In this document: one piece after another, positions 1 to 6,563 of the stretch
How the letters are laid out: every line of letters starts with the position of its first letter
Position numbering within the stretch: position 1 is the first letter of the stretch
From: DATARH01 sp050246595
GTDB taxonomy: Bacteria > Pseudomonadota > Alphaproteobacteria > ATCC43930 > CGMCC-115725
Reading direction: 5' to 3'
Length of the DNA stretch: 25,499 bases
Assembly: GCA_050246595.1 (NCBI GenBank)
Contig: JBFWVT010000073.1
Coordinates: 1-25,499 of the forward strand
Translations under genes and position numbers: made by a program
Notes under the pieces: model-generated
The model's database searches: none
The model's input: only the letters and a program-made list of their open reading frames with translations
What the model was told of the DNA's origin: nothing

Positions 1-81
1 TCGAGCCCTTCTGATCCGGTCGGCCCAGGATCAGCGGCGCTATCCGCTCCCCTTGATCATCCCTCAGCACCAAACGGTCAT
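1..81 (-). pseudogene. IS5-type transposase, N-terminal fragment with a broken start
   Basis: From position 79 down to 1 the minus strand encodes DRLVLRDDQGERIAPLILG followed by RPDQKGS, which resembles the opening of IS5-type transposases (typically MTRLVLRDDQWERIAPLL). The ATG at 81-79 is one base out of frame with this reading frame: ATGACCG would need one more C to read Met-Thr-Arg-Leu. The simplest reading is a one-base deletion that uncouples the normal start. A GTG at 121-119 is in frame and could act as a substitute start, adding 14 residues. The gene continues beyond the window edge, so its overall integrity is unknown. The comparison with the family is from memory, not from a search. 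Confidence 0.55.
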
Positions 82-160
82 GTGCCCCCAAGACTGCCTC
101 CAGAAAGCAGCCTTCAATCACACCGCCGGCACAAAGAAAATCCTAAATGTCCACAGAACC
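1..160 (-). mobile_element. 5' end of an IS5-family-like insertion sequence (cut by window edge)
   Basis: Read on the minus strand, this stretch runs from an element end (GGTTCTGTGGACATTTAGG, positions 160-142) through about 80 bp of leader into the N-terminus of a transposase. The order matches elements whose transposase begins with a short N-terminal domain of the IS4/IS5 type. The outer border is set at 160 because position 161 begins another inverted-ended repeat, and CTAG, a target type used by several IS5 relatives, straddles the junction at 159-162. The rest of the element lies outside the window, so neither the second end nor a target duplication can be checked. The family call rests on recognition of the protein start only. 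Confidence 0.55.
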
Positions 161-353
161 TAGGTCCTGTCGTCAAACGAACGGTTCGACGGATTTTTCC
201 TTCCTATCGTCATCCCGGCCCATGGGTCCGGCCTACGGCCGGCCCGAGGATACTCCGGCCGGGATCCGCTGAGCAACCGCACGAGTGGCCGAAACGTGGG
301 TCCCGGCCTCCGCCGGGACGACGATCGGAGCTGAATTCGACGACAGACCCTAA
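161..353. repeat. Small MITE-like repeat with inverted ends
   Basis: The left end TAGGTCCTGTCGTCAAA (161-177) matches the reverse complement of the right end (336-352, TAGGGTCTGTCGTCGAA) at 14 of 17 positions. Inside lie GC-rich palindromic segments of the form GTCATCCCGGCC...GGCCGGGATCC and GTCCCGGCCTCCGCCGGGAC, a type common as dispersed intergenic repeats. No coding potential is evident. The stop codon of the phosphatase gene (350-352) falls inside the right end, so the element appears to have landed at, and possibly redefined, the 3' end of that gene. No target duplication is clear. Confidence 0.45.
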
Positions 354-934
354 CCGGCGGGGGCGCGCAGCGCGGCGGTGACCTCGCGGGCCCGTCCGTG
401 CCCGATCATCGCCTCTTGCAGAGACGGCTCGCGGTCGAGCACGCGGCGGTAGATTGCGGACGCGGCGGCGGCGAGTTCGCCGCCGCGTCCAAGCAATTCG
501 TCGCCGAATTCGAGCATGCGCAGATTGGGCCAGGCGCGCGGCCGGATGCGCGACACCGCGTCGAGCACATCGCGAGCGGGACGGCCGGGATGCGCCTGCG
601 CCAGGATCAGCGCCGTCGCCGCTGTCGAGCGCGAGACGCCGGCATGGCAATGCACCAGCAGATGACAGGTTTTGGCGGCGCTCAGCTCATGCCCGAATTC
701 GAGCAGCCGCGCCACATCGCCGCGGGTCGGGGCGAGACGGCCGGGCAGCGGGTCGATGATGTCGTGAAACCGCAGCGCCAGCCGCTGGTGCGGAGAGTAA
801 TCCTCGAATTCCGGCGGGTCCGGCCATTCCGGGTCGAGGATCGAGAGAACATGCGTGATCCCGGCCTCGCAATGCGAACCCAGCTCCGGGATGCCGCAGA
901 TCGTGAAGCGGAAAAAATCAGGTGCGTTAATCAT
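350..934 (-). CDS. Protein tyrosine / dual-specificity phosphatase-like protein
   Basis: A 194-residue cytoplasmic protein predicted to hydrolyse phosphoester bonds. The Cys-X5-Arg phosphate-binding loop is visible as HCHAGVSRSTAA, with catalytic Cys96 and Arg102; the Ser/Thr after Arg is also typical of this superfamily. Asp58 or Asp61 in the segment FHDIIDP is a plausible general acid. The length fits small bacterial phosphatases of the dual-specificity type. I use the ATG at 934 (MINAPDF) because the sequence farther upstream in this frame is Arg-rich shadow sequence over another gene; the Shine-Dalgarno signal is weak. The C-terminus (APAG) ends inside a small repeat, so the tail may be secondary. 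The substrate is unknown; phosphoprotein, phospholipid and nucleotide remain possible. Confidence 0.8.
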   Translation of the reverse strand: MINAPDFFRFTICGIPELGSHCEAGITHVLSILDPEWPDPPEFEDYSPHQRLALRFHDIIDPLPGRLAPTRGDVARLLEFGHELSAAKTCHLLVHCHAGVSRSTAATALILAQAHPGRPARDVLDAVSRIRPRAWPNLRMLEFGDELLGRGGELAAAASAIYRRVLDREPSLQEAMIGHGRAREVTAALRAPAG

Positions 935-1014
935 TCTGCTGATGTGATGCCGGGCGCGACGAGGGCAAGGCGGGCGGTCGCGCGTCGCCCGGACTTTCTC
1001 ATTCCCGACCCGGC

Positions 1015-1296
1015 TCACTCCCGATCCGGCGGCAATGCGGTATTGCAACCGGCCCCCCGCTTGCGCCGGCACGCGGCTTGTCCGGAAGCGCGGAGCCGCT
1101 CGGCGGCGGCCGAACCGAGCCGGGTCGAGATGTGCCGCATCAGCCGGTCGCGCTGCCTTATCGCCCGGTCGATTTCCGCGTCGAGACCCTCGACCAGACC
1201 GGTATTGCCGGTCCTGCGCGCGGCGGCAAGACGCTCGCGCAGCGCGACGATATGCCCGGACAGCGTCTCCAATTCGCGCCATTCGTGAGCCAGCAT
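1015..1296 (-). CDS. Small charged coiled-coil protein of unknown function
   Basis: A 93-residue protein, no family recognised. It has alternating hydrophobic and charged residues over roughly residues 5-60 (for example IVALRERLAAARRTGNTGL and LDAEIDRAIRQRDRLMRHI), as expected for one long amphipathic helix or helical hairpin, followed by an Arg-rich tail. No signal peptide or membrane segment. The start at ATG 1296 is supported by GAGG six bases upstream; a GTG one codon earlier is possible. It lies 80 bp upstream of the phosphatase on the same strand and may be cotranscribed with it. The tail composition is close to what shadow frames look like in this GC range, so the exact C-terminus is the least certain part. 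Confidence 0.55.
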   Translation of the reverse strand: MLAHEWRELETLSGHIVALRERLAAARRTGNTGLVEGLDAEIDRAIRQRDRLMRHISTRLGSAAAERLRASGQAACRRKRGAGCNTALPPDRE

Positions 1297-1409
1297 CACG
1301 GGCCTCGTCGAGCAGATGTGCTCTCGGACCGCATGATCGCGGCAATCTGTTGCGTTTCGGTTACCGCCGGCCGGCCGCGCGAAACTCCCGGACTCAACTC
1401 ATCTCGGAC

Positions 1410-2195
1410 TCAGCTCATCGACGAATTGAACGCGCCGCCGTCGAGCAGCAGGTTCTGGCCGACGATAAAGCCGGAGCTGGCGGCGCACAGAAAGGCGCAG
1501 GCGTCGCCGAACTCTTTCGGATCGCCGACCCGGCCGGTCGGGTTTGTCGCCGAGCGTTTGGCGAGCATTTCCTCGAACGAGATGTTCTGGCGCCGCGCCT
1601 CGAACTCGATACCGGAGCGCAACCGGTCGGTCAGAAAGGGACCCGGCAGCAGGTTGTTGATCGTGACATTGTGCCGCGCCACCTGCCGCGCCAGACCCGC
1701 GGCAAACCCGGTCAGCCCGGCGCGCGCGCCGTTGCTCATGCCGAGATTGGCGATCGGCGACTTTACCGAGGCCGAGGTGATGTTGACGATGCGCCCGAAT
1801 TTGCGCTGGCACATCCCGTCGACGGTTGCCTTGATCAGCATGATCGGGGTCAACATGTTGGCGTTGACCGCTTTCTGCCAGTCCTCGATGCCCCAATCGC
1901 GGAAATCGCCGTGCGGCGGGCCGCCGGCATTGTTGACCAGGATGTCGGGTTCGGGGCAGGCGGCGAGCGCCTGCCGGCGTCCCTCCTCGGTCGTGATGTC
2001 GCCGGCCACGGCGGTCACCCTGGCGCCGGTTTCGCTGCGGATGTCGGCGGCGGTCTGTTCCAGCGTCTCGGCGGTGCGCGCGGTGATCACCAGCTCGACC
2101 CCGGCGCGCCCGAGCGCCATCGCGCAGGCGCGGCCCAACCCCTTGCTCGCCGCACAGACGATCGCCTTGCGGCCCGCTATCCCCAGATCCAGCAT
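1410..2195 (-). CDS. SDR-family oxidoreductase lacking the catalytic Tyr/Lys
   Basis: A 261-residue protein with the Rossmann fold of short-chain dehydrogenases. The dinucleotide-binding turn is CAASKGLGRA (residues 14-23), the NNAG motif is at 88-91, the strand before the active site is GRIVNITSAS (134-143), and PGPF follows the active-site helix. The usual YxxSK is replaced: alignment on the helix GMSNGARAGLTGF puts Leu151 where Tyr is expected and Asn155 where Lys is expected. A recognised SDR subgroup resembling 3-oxoacyl-ACP reductases carries similar changes, so the protein may bind NAD(P) and act by another mechanism or as a non-catalytic partner. The start at ATG 2195 has GGAGG five bases upstream. 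It is transcribed divergently from the secreted protein at 2357. Confidence 0.85.
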   Translation of the reverse strand: MLDLGIAGRKAIVCAASKGLGRACAMALGRAGVELVITARTAETLEQTAADIRSETGARVTAVAGDITTEEGRRQALAACPEPDILVNNAGGPPHGDFRDWGIEDWQKAVNANMLTPIMLIKATVDGMCQRKFGRIVNITSASVKSPIANLGMSNGARAGLTGFAAGLARQVARHNVTINNLLPGPFLTDRLRSGIEFEARRQNISFEEMLAKRSATNPTGRVGDPKEFGDACAFLCAASSGFIVGQNLLLDGGAFNSSMS

Positions 2196-2356
2196 GTCTC
2201 CCTCCATTATGCTGTTGATGCGCGTTATCGGTTGCTCCCGCGACCCGTTATAGCCGACCTGCCGCAGACCGGCACTGGTTGCGCTGCGCCGACGGAGACG
2301 AGGATGAACCCGGTATGGTCGATGACGCGGCTTTCCGCCTGTCCGGACCGGTTTGA

Positions 2357-3445
2357 ATGAGCAGTCGAGTGCGAAATGCGGTTCTCGGGGTCGCGGGCGC
2401 CTGCGTCCTGCTGCTGGGCTTGGCCGCGGCACGGGCGGAGCCGGTCGCGAGCATCGATACGGTGCGCGATTTCATGATCCAGAATGTCTGCCTCGACGCG
2501 GCCGGTTTGGTGCGGGTCGAACGCAGCCCGCTCGACGGCGCGACCGTGTGTCCCTATCAGCGCGACCTGCTTCCGGGGGAGCGTTTGCCGTACCACAAGC
2601 ACGACCACCCCTCTTCCGAATATCGATCGACCGGGCCGGAAGGCCATCAGCGGCACGATTCGTTTCCGGTCGAGACAAAAGGTCTTGGGATCGTGGTCGA
2701 GCATTCGTTCGATTTTGGCGACGGCGGGCGACGCTTCGGGCGGTTCGACCGGGGCAGCGACGGCGGCGATCTCGCCATCATCTCCGACGGGGCGGTCTCG
2801 CTCGGCGCGACTGAGGATGGCGGCGGCGGTTTCGGGTTGTGGGTCGGCGAATGCCGCGGCGAGGTCGCGCCGGAGGCGCTGCGGCGGTCGTGGCTGATCC
2901 TCGAATTCGATCCGAACCGCAAGGAGGCGATGCGCGGCGAGACCGTGGCCCGGCTCAACGGTGTTCGCGGCGACCGCATGGCGTGTCCGACCCGCCTCAA
3001 CACCGCGCTGACGAGCTGGCGGATCGCGCCGTTCGCGTATCGCGCCGGACCGGGCCAGGGCAGACCCGTGATCCTGACCTCGCTGATTTCGGACCATTAC
3101 GGCGGCGCCGAGCACGACACGGCCGATCATGTCGAGCGGTTCTACTTCACGCGCGAACTCGGCGGCACGCGCTGGGAGCGGTGGCAGAACGCGCGCGGCA
3201 ACCGGCAGTTCAGCGCCGCCGTGATCGCCGAGAGGGCGGCGTGGTTCGCCGCGACCGGGCGCTGCGGCGCGGCCGCGCCGCCCGCGGGTCGGGCGCATAT
3301 GGTGCTGATCGATTGCCGCGAATGGACCCAGACCATCGCGCCTTCCGACCCCGCCGGCGACAAGCCCGGGTTCTGGATCGAGGCGATCCGGGCGCGTCCG
3401 GACGCGCCGGGGTTTTTTCATAAGTCAAACCCGGAGCAAAAGTAA
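2357..3445 (+). CDS. Secreted protein of unknown function
   Basis: A 362-residue protein. It opens with a classical Sec signal peptide (MSSRVRNAVLGV followed by a hydrophobic core, cleavage expected after ARA near residue 27). The mature part has Cys at several positions (NVCLDA, TVCPYQ, GECRG, MACPT, GRCGA, IDCREW), an even number compatible with periplasmic disulfides. It also has the segments YHKHDHP and DHYGGAEHDTADHVERFYF, which could bind a metal; this is inference. I do not recognise a family. The ATG follows the start of the upstream region closely and lacks a strong Shine-Dalgarno sequence. A nine-base-pair inverted repeat starts three bases after the stop codon. It is divergent from the SDR gene. 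Confidence 0.75.
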   Translation: MSSRVRNAVLGVAGACVLLLGLAAARAEPVASIDTVRDFMIQNVCLDAAGLVRVERSPLDGATVCPYQRDLLPGERLPYHKHDHPSSEYRSTGPEGHQRHDSFPVETKGLGIVVEHSFDFGDGGRRFGRFDRGSDGGDLAIISDGAVSLGATEDGGGGFGLWVGECRGEVAPEALRRSWLILEFDPNRKEAMRGETVARLNGVRGDRMACPTRLNTALTSWRIAPFAYRAGPGQGRPVILTSLISDHYGGAEHDTADHVERFYFTRELGGTRWERWQNARGNRQFSAAVIAERAAWFAATGRCGAAAPPAGRAHMVLIDCREWTQTIAPSDPAGDKPGFWIEAIRARPDAPGFFHKSNPEQK

Positions 3446-3447
3446 TC

Positions 3448-3483
3448 GCCGGTGCTGTTAGCCTTTCGTAAGAGAGCACCGGC
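3448..3483 (+). terminator. Hairpin just after the secreted-protein gene, possible terminator
   Basis: Perfect nine-base arms GCCGGTGCT (3448-3456) and AGCACCGGC (3475-3483) enclose an 18-base loop. The arm begins three bases after the stop codon at 3445. There is no T-run after it, so a Rho-independent terminator is uncertain; mRNA 3'-end stabilisation is an alternative. Confidence 0.4.
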
Positions 3484-3518
3484 ACAGGTCGGCGCACGGC
3501 ATCGTCGGAAGGGAAATC

Positions 3519-3731
3519 ATGGAGCTGGTTTTTTATCTGAGCGAAGCGGCCGCAGCCGGTATCCTTTCGGTTGATAATCTCATTATCTGGGCATCATTCC
3601 TGGTCGCGGCAAAAGCGACCGTCTCGATGCTGCTTTGGAAGCAGTCGCAGAGCCAGACAAAATCTGTTCCCGTTCGCGCCAACACGCATCGGCTGGTACG
3701 CCGCGCGGCGGCGCGCTCACCCTGGCACTGA
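3519..3731 (+). CDS. Small putative membrane protein
   Basis: A 70-residue reading frame with a good ribosome binding site (GGAAGGG, ending about six bases before the ATG). Residues 15-40 (ILSVDNLIIWASFLVAAKA and onward to LLW) could form one membrane segment with a cluster of positive residues after it (RANTHRLVRRAAAR), predicting a cytoplasmic C-terminus. No family is recognised. Support is the Shine-Dalgarno sequence, the hydrophobic segment and its position in an otherwise empty interval. The Arg-rich tail could be fortuitous. Confidence 0.4.
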   Translation: MELVFYLSEAAAAGILSVDNLIIWASFLVAAKATVSMLLWKQSQSQTKSVPVRANTHRLVRRAAARSPWH

Positions 3732-3824
3732 CAGCCTGTCGATCGAGGCGCGCGGCTCGCCGCCGGCAAACTCCTGTCGCGGCGTAGGGAGTCGTGCCCG
3801 ACGCCTCTTCCGTCCGACTGTCCC

Positions 3825-5174
3825 TCACTCCGCCGCTTCGCGGGTCTGAACCGGGGCGGAGCGGCCGATCAGGGCGGGCCAGTCGGCGCCGTCGAGATAA
3901 CGCTGCCAGCTGCGGTAGAAGCCGCGTGCATTCTCCTCGGTGACCTGCGTGCTGACATTTCCCGGCACCGGATCGTTGTCGCGCGACCGGCCGAGCGAGG
4001 CTTGGTAATTGTACGGATAGCGCCGTGCGATCGTGCCGCGGCTGGCGGCGGTCGCGTAGTTCCAGTTCTCCATGTCGTCCTGCTCGGTCATGCCGGCCGG
4101 GCCGGAATAGCGCATGTAATAGCGCCGCAACAGCTCCTTGACCTCGGCCGGCGCGTCGCGATCGACCAGGAAAAAGCGCCAGACCTCGGTCTGCGTCGCG
4201 CTGACCGGATGCCAGACGCACAAGGCCCGAGGCTGGCGGCCGTGATACGACGTGTTGGGAAAGATCGTGCCGGTGAACGGCAACAGCCGCGCCTTGTCGC
4301 CGAGCCGCCGCGTTCGCTCGTGGTAGCAATGGCGGAAGTAGTCGGCGACGATTTTGTTGTCCTGGAAGGTTTCGACATAGGGCGGGTCGGGCGGCATCCA
4401 CACGCTGTGGACGCCGTGCCCGGACGGGAAGCTGACCCAGACGTGCCGGCCGCCCTGGTATTCGTTGTCGCGCCGTCCGGCGGTGCCGCCTTTCGCCGAA
4501 CTCGGCCCGATGCCGATCAGATCGACCGAGCGGTGGCTCGGGTTGTGATAGGTATCGCCGCAGAAATTTTCGGCGGCAAATTTCCAGTTGGCCGGGATGA
4601 TCCATTTATGGACCCCGCCAAACACCTCGGAGCCGCCCTCGCGCCCGTCGCGGCAGTCGAGCACCTGATCGAGATGGTCCCTGGCGTCGCCGAGATAATC
4701 GACAAACTCGGGCGCTTGCGCATCCCACGAGGCAAAGATCGCGCCCTTGTAGTTGACCATGCGCGGCACCTCGATCAGCGACCACTCGGAGCGGTCGAGA
4801 TCGGGGTACAACTCCTTGTGCATCGGCACGCCGACGAGTTTTCCGTCGGTGGCAAAACTCCAATTGTGATAGGGGCAGGTGAACAGTGGCGTGTTGCCCT
4901 GGTCGTAGCGGCACACTTTCATGCCGCGGTGCCGGCAGGTGTTGAGAAACACGTGAATGCGGGTCTGTTTGTCGCGGCACAGGATCACCGATTCGGCGCC
5001 CATGCGCGACGTGAAATAATCGCCGGGGTTCGGGATCTGGCTTTCGTGCCCGACAAACAGCCAGGCCCGCGCAAACAGTTTTTCCAGTTCCTCGGCAAAG
5101 ATCGAGTCGTTGACAAAGATTTCGCGGCTGATGACGCCGCGCTCGGTATCGACGAGACGGGTATCGGTGGTCAT
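3825..5174 (-). CDS. Rieske non-haem iron oxygenase, alpha subunit
   Basis: A 449-residue protein of the aromatic-ring-hydroxylating dioxygenase type. The N-terminal Rieske domain binds a [2Fe-2S] cluster through Cys80-X-His82 (CRHRG) and Cys100-X2-His103 (CPYHNW). The C-terminal catalytic domain shows the mononuclear-iron region ENFCGDTYHNPSHRS with His210 and His214, and an Asp (366/367, EQDDMENW) as the likely third ligand. The two His are separated by three residues, where many family members have four. It would insert oxygen into an aromatic or similar substrate using electrons from a separate reductase. No beta subunit, ferredoxin or reductase gene is adjacent, so it probably shares partners encoded elsewhere. 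Substrate unknown. The start at 5174 is the first ATG; the Shine-Dalgarno match is weak. Confidence 0.88.
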   Translation of the reverse strand: MTTDTRLVDTERGVISREIFVNDSIFAEELEKLFARAWLFVGHESQIPNPGDYFTSRMGAESVILCRDKQTRIHVFLNTCRHRGMKVCRYDQGNTPLFTCPYHNWSFATDGKLVGVPMHKELYPDLDRSEWSLIEVPRMVNYKGAIFASWDAQAPEFVDYLGDARDHLDQVLDCRDGREGGSEVFGGVHKWIIPANWKFAAENFCGDTYHNPSHRSVDLIGIGPSSAKGGTAGRRDNEYQGGRHVWVSFPSGHGVHSVWMPPDPPYVETFQDNKIVADYFRHCYHERTRRLGDKARLLPFTGTIFPNTSYHGRQPRALCVWHPVSATQTEVWRFFLVDRDAPAEVKELLRRYYMRYSGPAGMTEQDDMENWNYATAASRGTIARRYPYNYQASLGRSRDNDPVPGNVSTQVTEENARGFYRSWQRYLDGADWPALIGRSAPVQTREAAE

Positions 5175-5260
5175 GGCTGCCGGGTCCCACGATCGGTCTT
5201 GATCCTGGCGGGAAACTAGGCCGATGCTGCTTCGGCCGCAACGTATAGGCGGGAGTCACG

Positions 5261-5514
5261 ATGGCGCTGCGCGACGACGACCTCGGAGCCTATCTGAAGC
5301 GGATCGCCTATGCCGGGCCGCGCGCGCCGATTCCGACCGGCGCTTCACGCTTTTGGACCGCGAGTTCACGACGCGGCACCGCGACGGCCACGTTGAACGG
5401 CGCAATCTCGCCGATGCCGCCGATCTCGCGGATGTGCTGACAAGCTGTTTCCGCATCGCGCCGTCCGCGGCCGAGCGCGACGCCGGCGCGGTGTGGGAGC
5501 GGATTTCCGGGTAA
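5261..5514 (+). pseudogene. nat: Arylamine N-acetyltransferase remnant with large internal deletion
   Basis: Two coding pieces lie in different frames. From the ATG at 5261 (GGGAG five bases upstream) the frame reads MALRDDDLGAYLKRIAYAGP then RAPIPT, which matches the start of arylamine N-acetyltransferases (a short helix ending in a GPR-like turn). At about 5340 the meaning shifts to another frame reading RFTLLDREFTTRHRDGHVER then RNLADAADLADVL...FRIAPSA and a stop at 5514, which matches the C-terminal strand-helix of the same enzymes. Intact enzymes are about 260-280 residues; roughly 180 internal residues, including the whole Cys-His-Asp triad, are missing. The gene is therefore dead. It faces the crotonase gene, with palindromic repeats between them. 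The identification is from pattern memory. Confidence 0.65.
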
Positions 5515-5552
5515 TGTTTATTGTCGTTCGGCGGCACGCGTTCCCGCCAGTG

Positions 5553-5693
5553 CCCCTCACCCCTTCCCTCTCCCCGCAAGCGGGGAGAGGGAGAGAGGCG
5601 GCGCGCTCCTCACACTGAACGGCCGGCGTTTTGCCCGCATGTCACTGCCGGATTCCCTCTCCCCGCTTGCGGGGAGAGGGACAGGGTGAGGGG
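5553..5693. repeat. Head-to-head REP/BIME-like palindromes
   Basis: Two near-identical hairpins, CCCTCTCCCCGC-AA-GCGGGGAGAGGG (5566-5591) and the same arms around TT (5655-5680), are enclosed by an outer inverted repeat CCCCTCACCC (5553-5562) / GGGTGAGGGG (5684-5693). The unit fills the gap between the convergent nat remnant and crotonase genes. Related units occur at 7720, 7982 and 21111. Such elements are known as dispersed extragenic palindromes and often limit transcription from convergent genes. Confidence 0.75.
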
Positions 5694-5704
5694 CTAACCG
5701 CCGA

Positions 5705-6466
5705 TCACCGCACCGGTTTGCGCGCCAGAAAATCCTTGAACCCGTCGCGCGGGTGGCCGGCGGCGAGATAGGTCGCGCGCGCCTCGTCTTCGAGATCGTA
5801 GCGTTCCTGCCAGTCGAGCCCCATGCCCTCGTGCAACAGCCGCTTGATGCCCTGCACCATGCGCGCATCGTTCTTGGCGATCATCTGGCCCATCTCGACC
5901 GCCGACTCGATCAGCTTTGCGGACGGGACGATCTGGTTCAAGAGGCCGATGCGCTCGGCTTCGTCGGCCGGCACGACGCGGCCGGTATAGAGCAATTCCT
6001 TGGCCTTCGGGATGCCGACCAGGGCCGGCAACGACCAGGTCGAGTTGACCCGGCCGTAGCTCGCCGCCAGAAAGCGGAACTGCGTCTTCTCGCAGCCGAT
6101 GCGCAGATCGAGCGAGGAGGACAGCAGCGCCGCACCGCCATAGGCCAGACCGTTGATCGCGCCGATCAGCGGTTTTGTGTAGCTCGCGATATGCCAGCTT
6201 ATCCGGCCGCGCGTGTCGCTGCGCCGCGCCAGCTCCTCGGAAGAAAGCCCCGCCATCTCGTGAATGTCGGCGCCGGCCGAGAAGGCGCGCTCGCCGGAAC
6301 CGGTCAGGATCACCGCCTTGATGTCGTCGTCCTGCTCGTAGCCGGTCAGCGCCCGGTCCAGCTCCTCCATTAGCGGAAAGCTCAGCGCATTGAGTTTTTC
6401 CGGCCGGTTCAGCGTGATCAGCGCAACGCCGTCAAGGCGTTCGCTGATGATGTATTCGTAGGCCAT
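5705..6466 (-). CDS. Enoyl-CoA hydratase/isomerase (crotonase) family protein
   Basis: A 253-residue crotonase-fold protein. The oxyanion-hole segments are visible as AFSAGADIHEM (residues 61-71) and NGLAYGGAALLSSS (105-118), and the N-terminal strand-turn ALITLNRPEKLNAL is typical. The catalytic glutamates of classical enoyl-CoA hydratase are not obvious: the segment normally holding them reads FLAASYGRVNSTWSLPALVG. The CoA-ester reaction may therefore be isomerisation, hydrolysis or decarboxylation and not plain hydration; this is inference. The start at 6466 has AAGGAG eight bases upstream. It is divergent from the CoA-transferase gene 97 bp away, so the two may be controlled together and act on the same acyl-CoA. 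Confidence 0.88.
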   Translation of the reverse strand: MAYEYIISERLDGVALITLNRPEKLNALSFPLMEELDRALTGYEQDDDIKAVILTGSGERAFSAGADIHEMAGLSSEELARRSDTRGRISWHIASYTKPLIGAINGLAYGGAALLSSSLDLRIGCEKTQFRFLAASYGRVNSTWSLPALVGIPKAKELLYTGRVVPADEAERIGLLNQIVPSAKLIESAVEMGQMIAKNDARMVQGIKRLLHEGMGLDWQERYDLEDEARATYLAAGHPRDGFKDFLARKPVR

Positions 6467-6563
6467 TCAAGGCTCTCCTTCCCATCGCGGTACTGCTGGG
6501 CGCAATATGCCAGCCGAGCGGAACGACGGCTTCATTTTTTCGACATCTTCGCGGAGTGAGGCG

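Noticed and set aside
935..1345. Upstream extension of the phosphatase reading frame to position 1345
   Set aside because: The added 137 residues are Arg/Ala-rich without pattern and overlap the better supported coiled-coil frame on the same strand; the family start fits the ATG at 934.
5224..5514. Single 96-residue protein reading through the nat remnant
   Set aside because: Only its second half resembles a known family, and the first half is out of frame with the recognisable N-terminal piece, so it is better treated as a pseudogene.
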